Origin: a bacterium
Lineage (GTDB): Bacteria > Planctomycetota > Planctomycetia > Pirellulales > Pirellulaceae
Assembly: GCA_030432015.1 (NCBI GenBank)
Contig: JAUIHJ010000162.1
Coordinates: forward strand, 1 to 12,293
Direction of reading: 5' to 3'
Length of the DNA: 12,293 bases
A model generated the notes under the pieces. The model was not told the DNA's origin, made no database searches, and saw only the letters and a program-made list of their open reading frames with translations. This document shows positions 5,911 through 12,293 of the stretch, piece after piece (position 1 is the stretch's first letter; each line of letters begins with the position of its first letter). The position numbers and the translations under genes are program-made.

Positions 5911-8625
5911 TTACAGCAACTGTTGAATCGTTTCTACAAGACTGTGGCCTTCGAAGTCGGCCTTCACAATATACCCGTCGGCACCTGCCTGGATTCCTCT
6001 GGCCTTGTCTTCATCCGTGCCTCGCGATGTGACGAGAATCACCGGTGTCCGTGCCAGGCGGTCCGACTTGCGGATCGCCTCGGTCAATCCAAACCCATTG
6101 AGCCTCGGCATATCGACGTCGCTGACGACCAGGTCGAACTTTCCCTGGTCCAGCTTTTCCAGGGCAAAACGACCATCGGCGGCGGTCTGCACGTTGAAGC
6201 CAGCCGACTCGAGAATGGCCTGCATCAGCGCGCGGGTTGTCACAGAATCGTCGACAACCAGGAGCCGTCGCGGCGCCGCTTCGACCGGCTTCGTTTCGCG
6301 AGGAACAATCGGCGCGGGCACCCCGTCACTAAGCTGCGTGCGGATCAGGTTGGCGACGTTGAGGACCAAGGCGATTTCTCCGGACGGGAGCAGGGTTCCT
6401 CCAGAAATGTGCCGAATGTGCCGGATTCGCCTCCCCAGGTGTTTGATGGTGATTTCCTGTTCGGCCAGAAGTTCGTCCACGATGGTGGCAGCGGATATGG
6501 ATCCAGATCCCATCACGACGACCAATAATTTGGCGTCATCGGATGCGTCGTCCGCATGTTCCATCCCGAGTGTATCGGCGAGTCTGGCGACCGGGAGCGG
6601 TGGTCCTCCCAGTGCCAGCACATGGCGGCCGCCGATCGTATGCACCTCGGTGGGCGCGATCCGCAGAATCTGCTGGACATTGACGGTCGGAATTGCGTAA
6701 GTCTGTTGCCCAGACCGTGCCATGATGGCGCGGGTCGTGGTGAGTGTCAGCGGCAACCGCAGGGTGAAGCGCGAGCCCAGCCCCGCGGTATACTCGAGGT
6801 CGACCGATCCCTGCAACGCTTCGATTTGAGCCTGTACGACATCCAGCCCGACTCCACGACCGGAGATATTCGTGACCGTCGCCGCGGTTGAGAAACCGGC
6901 CATGAAGACCAGTTTGGCGACCGCTTGATCGTCGTTCGGCTGCGGAAGGCCCTGGGCCCGCGCTTTCTCGCGAATCCGCTCGATGTCAAAACCTTGTCCA
7001 TCGTCTTCGACGATGATCTCCACCTGACCGCCATGCATCGAAGCGGAAACCGTGAGCGTCGCTTCAGCCGACTTCCCCGCAGCGAGTCGCTGTTCAGGGG
7101 TCTCGATCCCGTGGTCGACCCCATTGCGAACGAGATGCATCAACGGGTCCTTGAGACCTTCGAGAATTGCCCGGTCGAGTTCAACGTCTTTGCCACCGAT
7201 CTGCAATCGAACGTCTTTGCCCGTTGCCCGGGCGACATCGCGAACGGCCCGCTCCAGGCCCCCGCACGCTTCGGCAAATGGCAACATCCGAACACGATGT
7301 ACCTCGTCCTCAAGCGCGGTACAGGCCTGATTCAGCAGGCCGCCATCGCGAGACAAACGCGTTCCGACACGCTCCAGACCTCGCTCCAGACGCGTCAAGG
7401 CTTCGCGGTTCAGGTTGATGGTTTCAAGCAGCCGCTGCAATTCGACCTGGCTGGCCTGACTTCCTTTGTTGGTCAACGCTTCCAGCGGTTTCGCCGTCGC
7501 CCGCCACTCGGTGCGGCACTCGGTCACCATGTCGCGCAGGTCTTCAATGTCGCCGACACGCGATTGGACGCGGCGCCGCGCCACCAGCAGTTCGCCACTC
7601 TGCGCCAACAACGCATCAAGCTTCTCGGCGGAGACGCGAATTGATGCAGAAGGGGACGCCGAATTGGATGCCGCACGTCGTGTTGTTGCCGAAGCCGCGG
7701 AGATCGAACGCTCCCCCGTATCGCTGGGCGCGGTGCCATCACCCAACGTGGTGGCCGGGCGCGTGTCGGCGGCGTCGGACGAAGTGACTCGCGGGGATGA
7801 CTTTGGAGCGGCTTTCTTGGCCCGTTTCGCGGCAGGTTTCTTGGCGGCACGTTTTCGCGGTTTGCGTGCGGCCTTCTTCGCCTTCACCCGCGGTTTCGAT
7901 TGGGGCACGTGGTCGGTCGTCGGATTGGGGGAGGGGGGAGTGGCTGGAGGAGACGCCGTTTCCGCTTTCGGCACCGGCACGCCGGCAGTCGCGGAAAGGG
8001 CTGCCTGTTTCGGTTGGGTGCGCTGCGCCGCGGTGGCGGCCGGGGATCCGGGCTGCGATTCGGGGGGCTGCGATTCAGGGGGTTGCGATTCGGTGGGAAG
8101 AGAATCGGTGGGAAGAGAATCGGTGGGAAGAGAATCGGACGTGGTCGACGGCACTGGCTCCGGTTTTGACTGGGACTCCGGTCCCGACGGAGACGCTGCA
8201 TCGGATGGCGAAAAATCAGCGGCGACTGCCGCAGTCAACTCGGGTAGCAGTTCAAGCAATGGCGAATCGGACAGGTCACGCGACTCGCGTAGGCGGTTGC
8301 CCGCGTCTTCAATTCCGTCGACACCTTTGAACAGGACGACGTAGTGGGCGGGCTTGAGTTCCAGTTTCCCGTCACGTGCCGCCCCCAGCACCTCTTCCAT
8401 TTGGTGGCAGACGTTCTCAATCAGTTCGACGTTGACGGCGCGCGAAGCCCCTTTCAAGCTGTGGGCGGCGCGGAAGAGCAGGTTGTAAAGTTCGGGTTGC
8501 TCGTCTGGCGCGGGGCCTTCTTCCATGGCCAGAAGATTGCGATTCAACGAGCCGACGTGCTCCTGGAGTTCTTCCAGGTAGGTTGCCATCAGGCGTCGGG
8601 CAAGTTTTTCTCGATCCACCATCAT
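5911..8625 (-). CDS. cheA: CheA-type histidine kinase with C-terminal receiver (hybrid CheA-REC)
   Basis: This 904-residue protein has these domains in order. An Hpt/P1 domain covers about 5-115, with phosphorylatable His55 in RAAHSLKGA. A low-complexity linker (about 135-328) follows, including six pentapeptide repeats (165-194) and a Lys/Arg/Ala-rich tract (244-275). P3 dimerisation covers 330-430, then P4 ATPase with N-box HLVRNGVDHG (497-506), G1 box DDGQGF (541-546) and G2 box GRGVGLD (589-595). P5, the CheW-like coupling domain, covers about 630-765. A receiver (787-904) carries Asp792/Asp793, phospho-acceptor Asp836 in VSDVDMP, Thr866 and Lys888. No globular P2 domain is seen. CheA-REC hybrids occur in WspE and FrzE, where the fused receiver is an output site or a phosphate sink. 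Two adjacent ATGs (8625 and 8622) make the exact start ambiguous by one residue, with GGTG just upstream. The 79-base gap before it holds a GC-rich 5-bp hairpin but no clear promoter. Confidence 0.95.
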   Translation of the reverse strand: MMVDREKLARRLMATYLEELQEHVGSLNRNLLAMEEGPAPDEQPELYNLLFRAAHSLKGASRAVNVELIENVCHQMEEVLGAARDGKLELKPAHYVVLFKGVDGIEDAGNRLRESRDLSDSPLLELLPELTAAVAADFSPSDAASPSGPESQSKPEPVPSTTSDSLPTDSLPTDSLPTESQPPESQPPESQPGSPAATAAQRTQPKQAALSATAGVPVPKAETASPPATPPSPNPTTDHVPQSKPRVKAKKAARKPRKRAAKKPAAKRAKKAAPKSSPRVTSSDAADTRPATTLGDGTAPSDTGERSISAASATTRRAASNSASPSASIRVSAEKLDALLAQSGELLVARRRVQSRVGDIEDLRDMVTECRTEWRATAKPLEALTNKGSQASQVELQRLLETINLNREALTRLERGLERVGTRLSRDGGLLNQACTALEDEVHRVRMLPFAEACGGLERAVRDVARATGKDVRLQIGGKDVELDRAILEGLKDPLMHLVRNGVDHGIETPEQRLAAGKSAEATLTVSASMHGGQVEIIVEDDGQGFDIERIREKARAQGLPQPNDDQAVAKLVFMAGFSTAATVTNISGRGVGLDVVQAQIEALQGSVDLEYTAGLGSRFTLRLPLTLTTTRAIMARSGQQTYAIPTVNVQQILRIAPTEVHTIGGRHVLALGGPPLPVARLADTLGMEHADDASDDAKLLVVVMGSGSISAATIVDELLAEQEITIKHLGRRIRHIRHISGGTLLPSGEIALVLNVANLIRTQLSDGVPAPIVPRETKPVEAAPRRLLVVDDSVTTRALMQAILESAGFNVQTAADGRFALEKLDQGKFDLVVSDVDMPRLNGFGLTEAIRKSDRLARTPVILVTSRGTDEDKARGIQAGADGYIVKADFEGHSLVETIQQLL
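8051..8140 (-). repeat. Six tandem 15-bp units inside cheA
   Basis: Six consecutive 15-base units are visible. On the plus strand the first three begin GG(C/T)TGCGATTC and the last three GGAAGAGAATCGG. Two of the latter are identical. They encode three SLPT(D/E) units followed by SQPPE, SQPPE and SQPGS (residues 165-194) in the linker after the Hpt domain. The reading frame is kept, so gain or loss of a unit would change only linker length. Two different subfamilies side by side suggest two separate rounds of duplication. Confidence 0.85.
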
Positions 8626-8704
8626 GTCACCAGGTTCAGCCGCGCGGCCGGTAAACGTCGTGGCCGGCGAAAGTCTCCGTCTCTTGTTTCGACTTGGGGT
8701 GTGC

Positions 8705-11131
8705 TCACGATTCGGACGACGTCAGGCCGGCCAATTCGTTGCTGAGCGCGTTCAAGCTATGTGCGGAGGCCTCGATTTGCCGAATCGCTTCAACATTCTG
8801 CTGCGTGACACGGTCGATGTTCTTGATGGCCTCGTTAAGCTGAATGACACCGGTTGCTTGCTGTCCTGAGGATGCCGAGATCTGCGACGCCGTCCTTGCC
8901 GACTGGCTGAGCATTTCCTCCAGCGTCTTGATCGTGCCGCCAGTTTGCGTCACGACATCACCGGCTTTGTTGACAGAATCGGTTCCCTTCTCAATCGACA
9001 GGACTGCGGTATTCATGGCATGTTGAATTTCCCCCAGGATCTGCCGAACCTGGGTGGTCGCCTTCTTGGATTGTTGGGCCAGCGCTTTGACTTCGCTGGC
9101 GACCACGGCGAATCCTTTGCCGTGTTCGCCGGCCCGTGACGCTTCGACGGCGGCGTTCAAGGCCAGGACATTGGTCTGTTCCGCAATGTCACTGACCGTG
9201 GCAATAATTTCTCCGATGGCTTGGGCGCGTTCGGCCAGGGACAGGATGTTCTGCGCGATCGACTGGACCTGCTCGCGGACGGCGTCCATCGAAGCGACCG
9301 ACTCCTCGACGGCTTTGCGACCTGCCTTGCCGACCGTATCCGCCTGTTTGGCGGCTTCGGCCACGATACCGGCTCGATGCACTGCCTGATCTGCGGTCTG
9401 GGCAACTTCGTCGACCGTGGCGACGGTTTGCGATACGGCGGCGGCCTGCTGTTGCGCTCCGGTCGCTTGCTGCGTCGTCGTGGCCAGGATGTCGCGCGTG
9501 CCGGCCGCCAAACGGCTGACAGCGTCGCGAATCGCCGCGAACAGATTCTCCCGCTGCTGCTCGGCACGCTTTCGTTCGGTAATGTCCTGCATCGTTGCGA
9601 TGTAGAGGCGTTCGCCCATGTGGTCCATTTCGGTGACGCGCAGGGAGAGCGGAACTTCCTGGCCGTCGTGGCGAAATCCGATCACGTCCGACTCTCCGCC
9701 AATTTGCCGCGTTTCGCCACGTGCCAAGTCGCTCGGTTCGTAGCGTGCGTTTTCATTGTAAAGGGCCGGGACGAAGACGGACGCTTTTTTGCCGACGATC
9801 TCGCGGCGTTCCCTGCCGAAAAGCCGCTCGGCGGCCTCATTGCAGGCGAGGACCTTGCCTCGTTCGTCAAGTGTCGCCAGTGCATCGGCGGTGGAGTTAA
9901 AAATCGCCAGAGTCCGCGCTTCCTGGGCCGACGCGTGGTCGATCATTTGCCGGAGGCTGGTGGTCATGTCGCCCAGCGATCCATACAGGGTTTTCACTTC
10001 TCCCAGCGGCTTGACGTTGGGCAATTCGGTCTCCAGGTCACCGGCGGCAATTTGATTCGCGGCGCGGGTTAGGGACTCCAGCGGCGCCGTGATGCCTCCG
10101 GAAACCAGAAAGGCGACCAGCCCAGCGACGCCGAGCACAATTAAGCCCACCCAAAGAAACGACCACGCCAGCGACCGTGCCTGCCGCAGCGCATGACTTG
10201 CCTCGACGCTGGATGCGACCATCCAGAATCGCGACTCGTCGGCGGTGTCATAGGGGACCTTGTGAAATGTCGCCAGCACGCCTGGTCCCTCCCAGAGGCC
10301 GCCGGCAACATATTGCTTATAGGTGACACCCGATGACTTCAGCGCTTCTGCGCGGACCGGCTGATCGTCTCCAAAGAGATTGGCATCGGCACGAAAGAGA
10401 TTCTTGTTGTTGGCGCTATAAAGGTACATTCCTCGGTCGTCCACAATGTCGACCAGGCCGGAGCTGATTTCCCGAGCGGCGAGTTCCAAGATCGTCTGCC
10501 CGTCCAACGTGATCGAGAATACACCGCGAGGCTTCCCTTTGGTGTCAAAGAACGGGGTCGAGCACTTGACGACCGCGTTACCGTTTTCGAGGTGCATCGG
10601 GTCGATATAAGCTCGGCCCTCCGGCAGCGCGAGCGACCGGCGAAAGAACTCGCGATCAGCCACATTGGGGAGCGGCACCGAAGTGCGTTGAATTTCGTCG
10701 CCCAGCTTCGTCAACTGGAGCACGGTTTCACCGTCGGCATCAAATACCTCGCAGGCCCGTCGTTCCGCATGGACCTTCATCTGAGCCGTTAAGATCTCCT
10801 GCAGACGCTCCATCCAATCCTCGATCGTCGATGCATCGACCGGATCCGTCTTGCCATCGTTGTCCCAGCAGCGAACGAGGCCTGGGATTGGCGGGACCTT
10901 CGGCGTGTTGATGACATCGAGGCGCGTAACGACAACGAATCGTTCGAGCAGGCTGGCGGCGCCTTTGGTCTCAGACATGACTTTGTCCAAGGTAAGGTCG
11001 GTAATGATCGTGCTGCTCTTGGAAAACGCCACGGTGGTCGTGATGGCCAGGCAGGCAATCAGCGCGATCCCGATCAGCAGGCAGATCTGCCACCGCAAGG
11101 AAATCGAACTCAGTCGTTCACGGATCGTCAT
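8705..11131 (-). CDS. Transmembrane methyl-accepting chemotaxis protein with Cache, HAMP and PAS domains
   Basis: This 808-residue protein has TM1 at about 14-34, a periplasmic region of about 285 residues (37-322) and TM2 at about 323-344. HAMP covers about 345-398, a PAS domain with PAC segment 403-522, and the coiled-coil signalling domain about 535-803. The conserved hairpin tip EQTNVLALNAAVEASRAGE (651-669) continues into GKGFAVVASEVKALA. The periplasmic part resembles double-Cache sensors (VFDADGETVLQ at 129-139, DREFFRRSL at 159-167, GVFSITLDG at 203-211, VDDRGMYLYS at 230-239). It carries Cys88, Cys127 and Cys190. The ligand cannot be read from sequence. The PAS between HAMP and signalling domain adds a possible cytoplasmic input. 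No NWETF-like CheR-tethering pentapeptide ends the protein, which terminates in TSSES. TGAGG lies 7 bases before the ATG, and cheW ends 22 bases upstream. It is the only receptor in view and is presumably dedicated to this CheA, like WspA. Confidence 0.93.
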   Translation of the reverse strand: MTIRERLSSISLRWQICLLIGIALIACLAITTTVAFSKSSTIITDLTLDKVMSETKGAASLLERFVVVTRLDVINTPKVPPIPGLVRCWDNDGKTDPVDASTIEDWMERLQEILTAQMKVHAERRACEVFDADGETVLQLTKLGDEIQRTSVPLPNVADREFFRRSLALPEGRAYIDPMHLENGNAVVKCSTPFFDTKGKPRGVFSITLDGQTILELAAREISSGLVDIVDDRGMYLYSANNKNLFRADANLFGDDQPVRAEALKSSGVTYKQYVAGGLWEGPGVLATFHKVPYDTADESRFWMVASSVEASHALRQARSLAWSFLWVGLIVLGVAGLVAFLVSGGITAPLESLTRAANQIAAGDLETELPNVKPLGEVKTLYGSLGDMTTSLRQMIDHASAQEARTLAIFNSTADALATLDERGKVLACNEAAERLFGRERREIVGKKASVFVPALYNENARYEPSDLARGETRQIGGESDVIGFRHDGQEVPLSLRVTEMDHMGERLYIATMQDITERKRAEQQRENLFAAIRDAVSRLAAGTRDILATTTQQATGAQQQAAAVSQTVATVDEVAQTADQAVHRAGIVAEAAKQADTVGKAGRKAVEESVASMDAVREQVQSIAQNILSLAERAQAIGEIIATVSDIAEQTNVLALNAAVEASRAGEHGKGFAVVASEVKALAQQSKKATTQVRQILGEIQHAMNTAVLSIEKGTDSVNKAGDVVTQTGGTIKTLEEMLSQSARTASQISASSGQQATGVIQLNEAIKNIDRVTQQNVEAIRQIEASAHSLNALSNELAGLTSSES

Positions 11132-11153
11132 CTCACTACCTCAAGGTTGCAGC

Positions 11154-11768
11154 TCATGGTTCGTCAATCACTAGTCGTTGGTCATCCAGCAGCGCGGTCC
11201 CATCGAGCACGAGCATGGCATCCGCGGTAACGCCGCGAAGCAACTCGCGCTGGACCAGTGGCAAGGAGGCCGGTGGCGGAAAGATACTGCGGGTGTTCAT
11301 CGAGTCGACGTCGGCCGCGTCGTCAATGATGATGCCGAATTCCGCCCGATCATCTCCCAGGACCAGCATCCAGGGCTCGTCTTGGGGCTTGGCAGTCATC
11401 TGAAACAAGGTGCACAAATCGATGATCGCCAAGACGCCGCCGCGTAGATTGGTGATGCCGCGGACAAACGCCGGACAGCCGGGCACACGCGTCAGCGAGG
11501 TCACGCGTTTTAGTTCGAGGATTGCCGTCGTCTCGAGCGCGTACCGTTCGCCCCCCATCTCAAACTTAAGGATTTCAATCGCGTCCGTCGTGTCGGCGTC
11601 CGCCGGCAGCGGGACGGCCAATTCGCGGGCCCGCTGGTCCAAGATGTTCCGCTGTTGTTCGGCGGAATCAAGCCGCGTCGGGTCAATCGCGTGGGCGAGT
11701 TCTCGCAACCGCCGTTTGGCGTCGTCCCAGTTGAACGACGCGTCGGCCACTGGTGATGCTGGGCTCAT
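11154..11768 (-). CDS. cheW: CheW-like coupling protein with N-terminal extension
   Basis: This 204-residue protein has its CheW domain at about 63-200, with the typical VPGCPAFVRGITNLRGG core (95-111) ending in IIDL. CheW links MCP tips to the P5 domain of CheA in the receptor array at the inner membrane. Residues 1-60 precede the domain and contain a charged, probably helical stretch ending in ILDQRARELA (42-51). Plain CheW proteins are about 150-170 residues and lack this. Similar extensions are remembered from CheW proteins in CheR-TPR/CheA-REC clusters, but this was not checked. The ATG overlaps the cheR stop codon (ATGA), and a strong GGAGG at 11776-11780 lies 7 bases before it, inside the cheR tail, so translation is coupled. 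The Wsp system has two CheW proteins. Only one is visible here, and a second could lie upstream of the window. Confidence 0.93.
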   Translation of the reverse strand: MSPASPVADASFNWDDAKRRLRELAHAIDPTRLDSAEQQRNILDQRARELAVPLPADADTTDAIEILKFEMGGERYALETTAILELKRVTSLTRVPGCPAFVRGITNLRGGVLAIIDLCTLFQMTAKPQDEPWMLVLGDDRAEFGIIIDDAADVDSMNTRSIFPPPASLPLVQRELLRGVTADAMLVLDGTALLDDQRLVIDEP

Positions 11769-12293
11769 CGTTTCGCCTCCGTGCCTTCACACAGCGATGC
11801 GAGCTGTGTTTCGGCCGAACGGCAAACAGAACCGAACGTCTCATCTTCGGTAAGCGGCACATGACGCTCCGAGTCTTCTGCACGACACAAGTCGCGCGCA
11901 TTGCGAAACGCCCGGCACGCCTCCGTCGATTCGCCGCCGCGCCGCAGGAGCGTCCCCAGCGTCACGTGGGCCATCACCTGGGATCGGTCCAGAAACAGCA
12001 CGCGCCGGATCATGGCCAACGCTTTGTCGTCGCGCCGTTGCTCCATCAGCAGGATGGCGTGCAGGTAGTGTAGTTCCGGTGAAAGCGGGTGCCGCGCGAG
12101 GATGTTTTCGCAGGCCGCTTGCGCGAGGTCGGTATCGGTATTGGCAAGTGCTTTGACATGCAGGCATGCGGCTCGCTCGTGTTCGGTCATGGTGGCGGTC
12201 AGTTCCGCCGCCCGCTCATACTGGCCGGCTGATAACGCGGCGCGTGCCAAATCGACCGTCGATCGAGGATCGGTGTGGCTGACTTGTGGACGG
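11765..12293 (-). CDS. cheR: C-terminal TPR part of a CheR-type MCP methyltransferase (5' part outside window)
   Basis: The frame is open from the right edge to TGA at 11767-11765, giving 175 residues with no plausible start before the edge. A TTG at 12250 has no convincing context, and coding sequence continues above it. Two to three TPR-like helical hairpins are visible. The stretch beginning ILARHPLSPELHYLHAILLM and the later VMAHVTLGTLLRRGG and RAFRNARDL match the TPR module typical of WspC-like CheR proteins. In those, an N-terminal SAM-dependent methyltransferase domain methylates receptor glutamates. That catalytic domain is not in the window, so the CheR call rests on this TPR signature and on the order cheR-cheW-mcp-cheA-cheB. 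The TPR could bind the receptor or CheW and replace pentapeptide tethering. A stand-alone TPR protein remains an alternative. Confidence 0.75.
   Translation of the reverse strand, partial: RPQVSHTDPRSTVDLARAALSAGQYERAAELTATMTEHERAACLHVKALANTDTDLAQAACENILARHPLSPELHYLHAILLMEQRRDDKALAMIRRVLFLDRSQVMAHVTLGTLLRRGGESTEACRAFRNARDLCRAEDSERHVPLTEDETFGSVCRSAETQLASLCEGTEAKR

Noticed and set aside
7466..8344. 292-codon plus-strand open frame opposite cheA, rich in Gly/Ser/Arg repeats.
   Set aside because: Its repeats are the antisense of the CheA linker repeats, and no start signal or domain supports a gene.
1..12293. Search for tRNA, rRNA, CRISPR arrays, insertion sequences and attachment sites.
   Set aside because: No tRNA-like cloverleaf, regular spacer-repeat array, transposase motif or flanking terminal repeats were seen by eye.

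Overview
The window looks like chromosomal DNA of a GC-rich member of the Planctomycetota. This is inferred from a Tat-exported DUF1501 protein, a planctomycete-style 'neutral/alkaline ceramidase' homologue, and a chemosensory operon with a CheA-receiver hybrid and a CheR-TPR. No 16S or other direct taxonomic marker is present.

Left part (1-3384): a DUF1501 gene on the minus strand runs off the left edge. It is divergent from a two-gene plus-strand unit: an exported ceramidase-like hydrolase and, 3 bases later, a VanX-type M15 metallopeptidase with no visible signal peptide. The 236-base divergent spacer holds a perfect TATAAT for the plus strand, a TTGAAG-17-CATAAT candidate for the minus strand, and a perfect 6-bp inverted repeat placed between them. 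Bases 3385-3651 are a convergent, apparently non-coding tail with two hairpin-forming inverted repeats, one of them a plausible terminator for the minus-strand operon.

Right part (3652-12293): one chemosensory cluster read on the minus strand, in the order cheR-TPR (5' part outside the window), cheW, a transmembrane MCP, cheA with a C-terminal receiver, cheB, and a receiver-HATPase fusion. The first five are tightly spaced (4-base overlap, then gaps of 22, 79 and 39 bases). The last gene follows after 198 bases containing hairpins. The gene content closely resembles the Pseudomonas Wsp system and other 'alternative cellular function' chemosensory systems (CheR-TPR, CheW, MCP, CheA-REC, CheB). 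The visible output protein, however, is a receiver joined to an RsbW/SpoIIAB-like ATPase domain, not the diguanylate cyclase WspR.

Proposed logic: the MCP reads a periplasmic ligand through a double-Cache-like region and possibly an internal cue through its PAS domain. CheA autophosphorylates and can pass phosphate to its own receiver, to CheB (adaptation) and to the receiver-HATPase protein. The last may control an anti-sigma-factor antagonist or similar partner by partner switching. That final step is inference. One sequence detail complicates it: the residue aligned with the SpoIIAB general base Glu is His.
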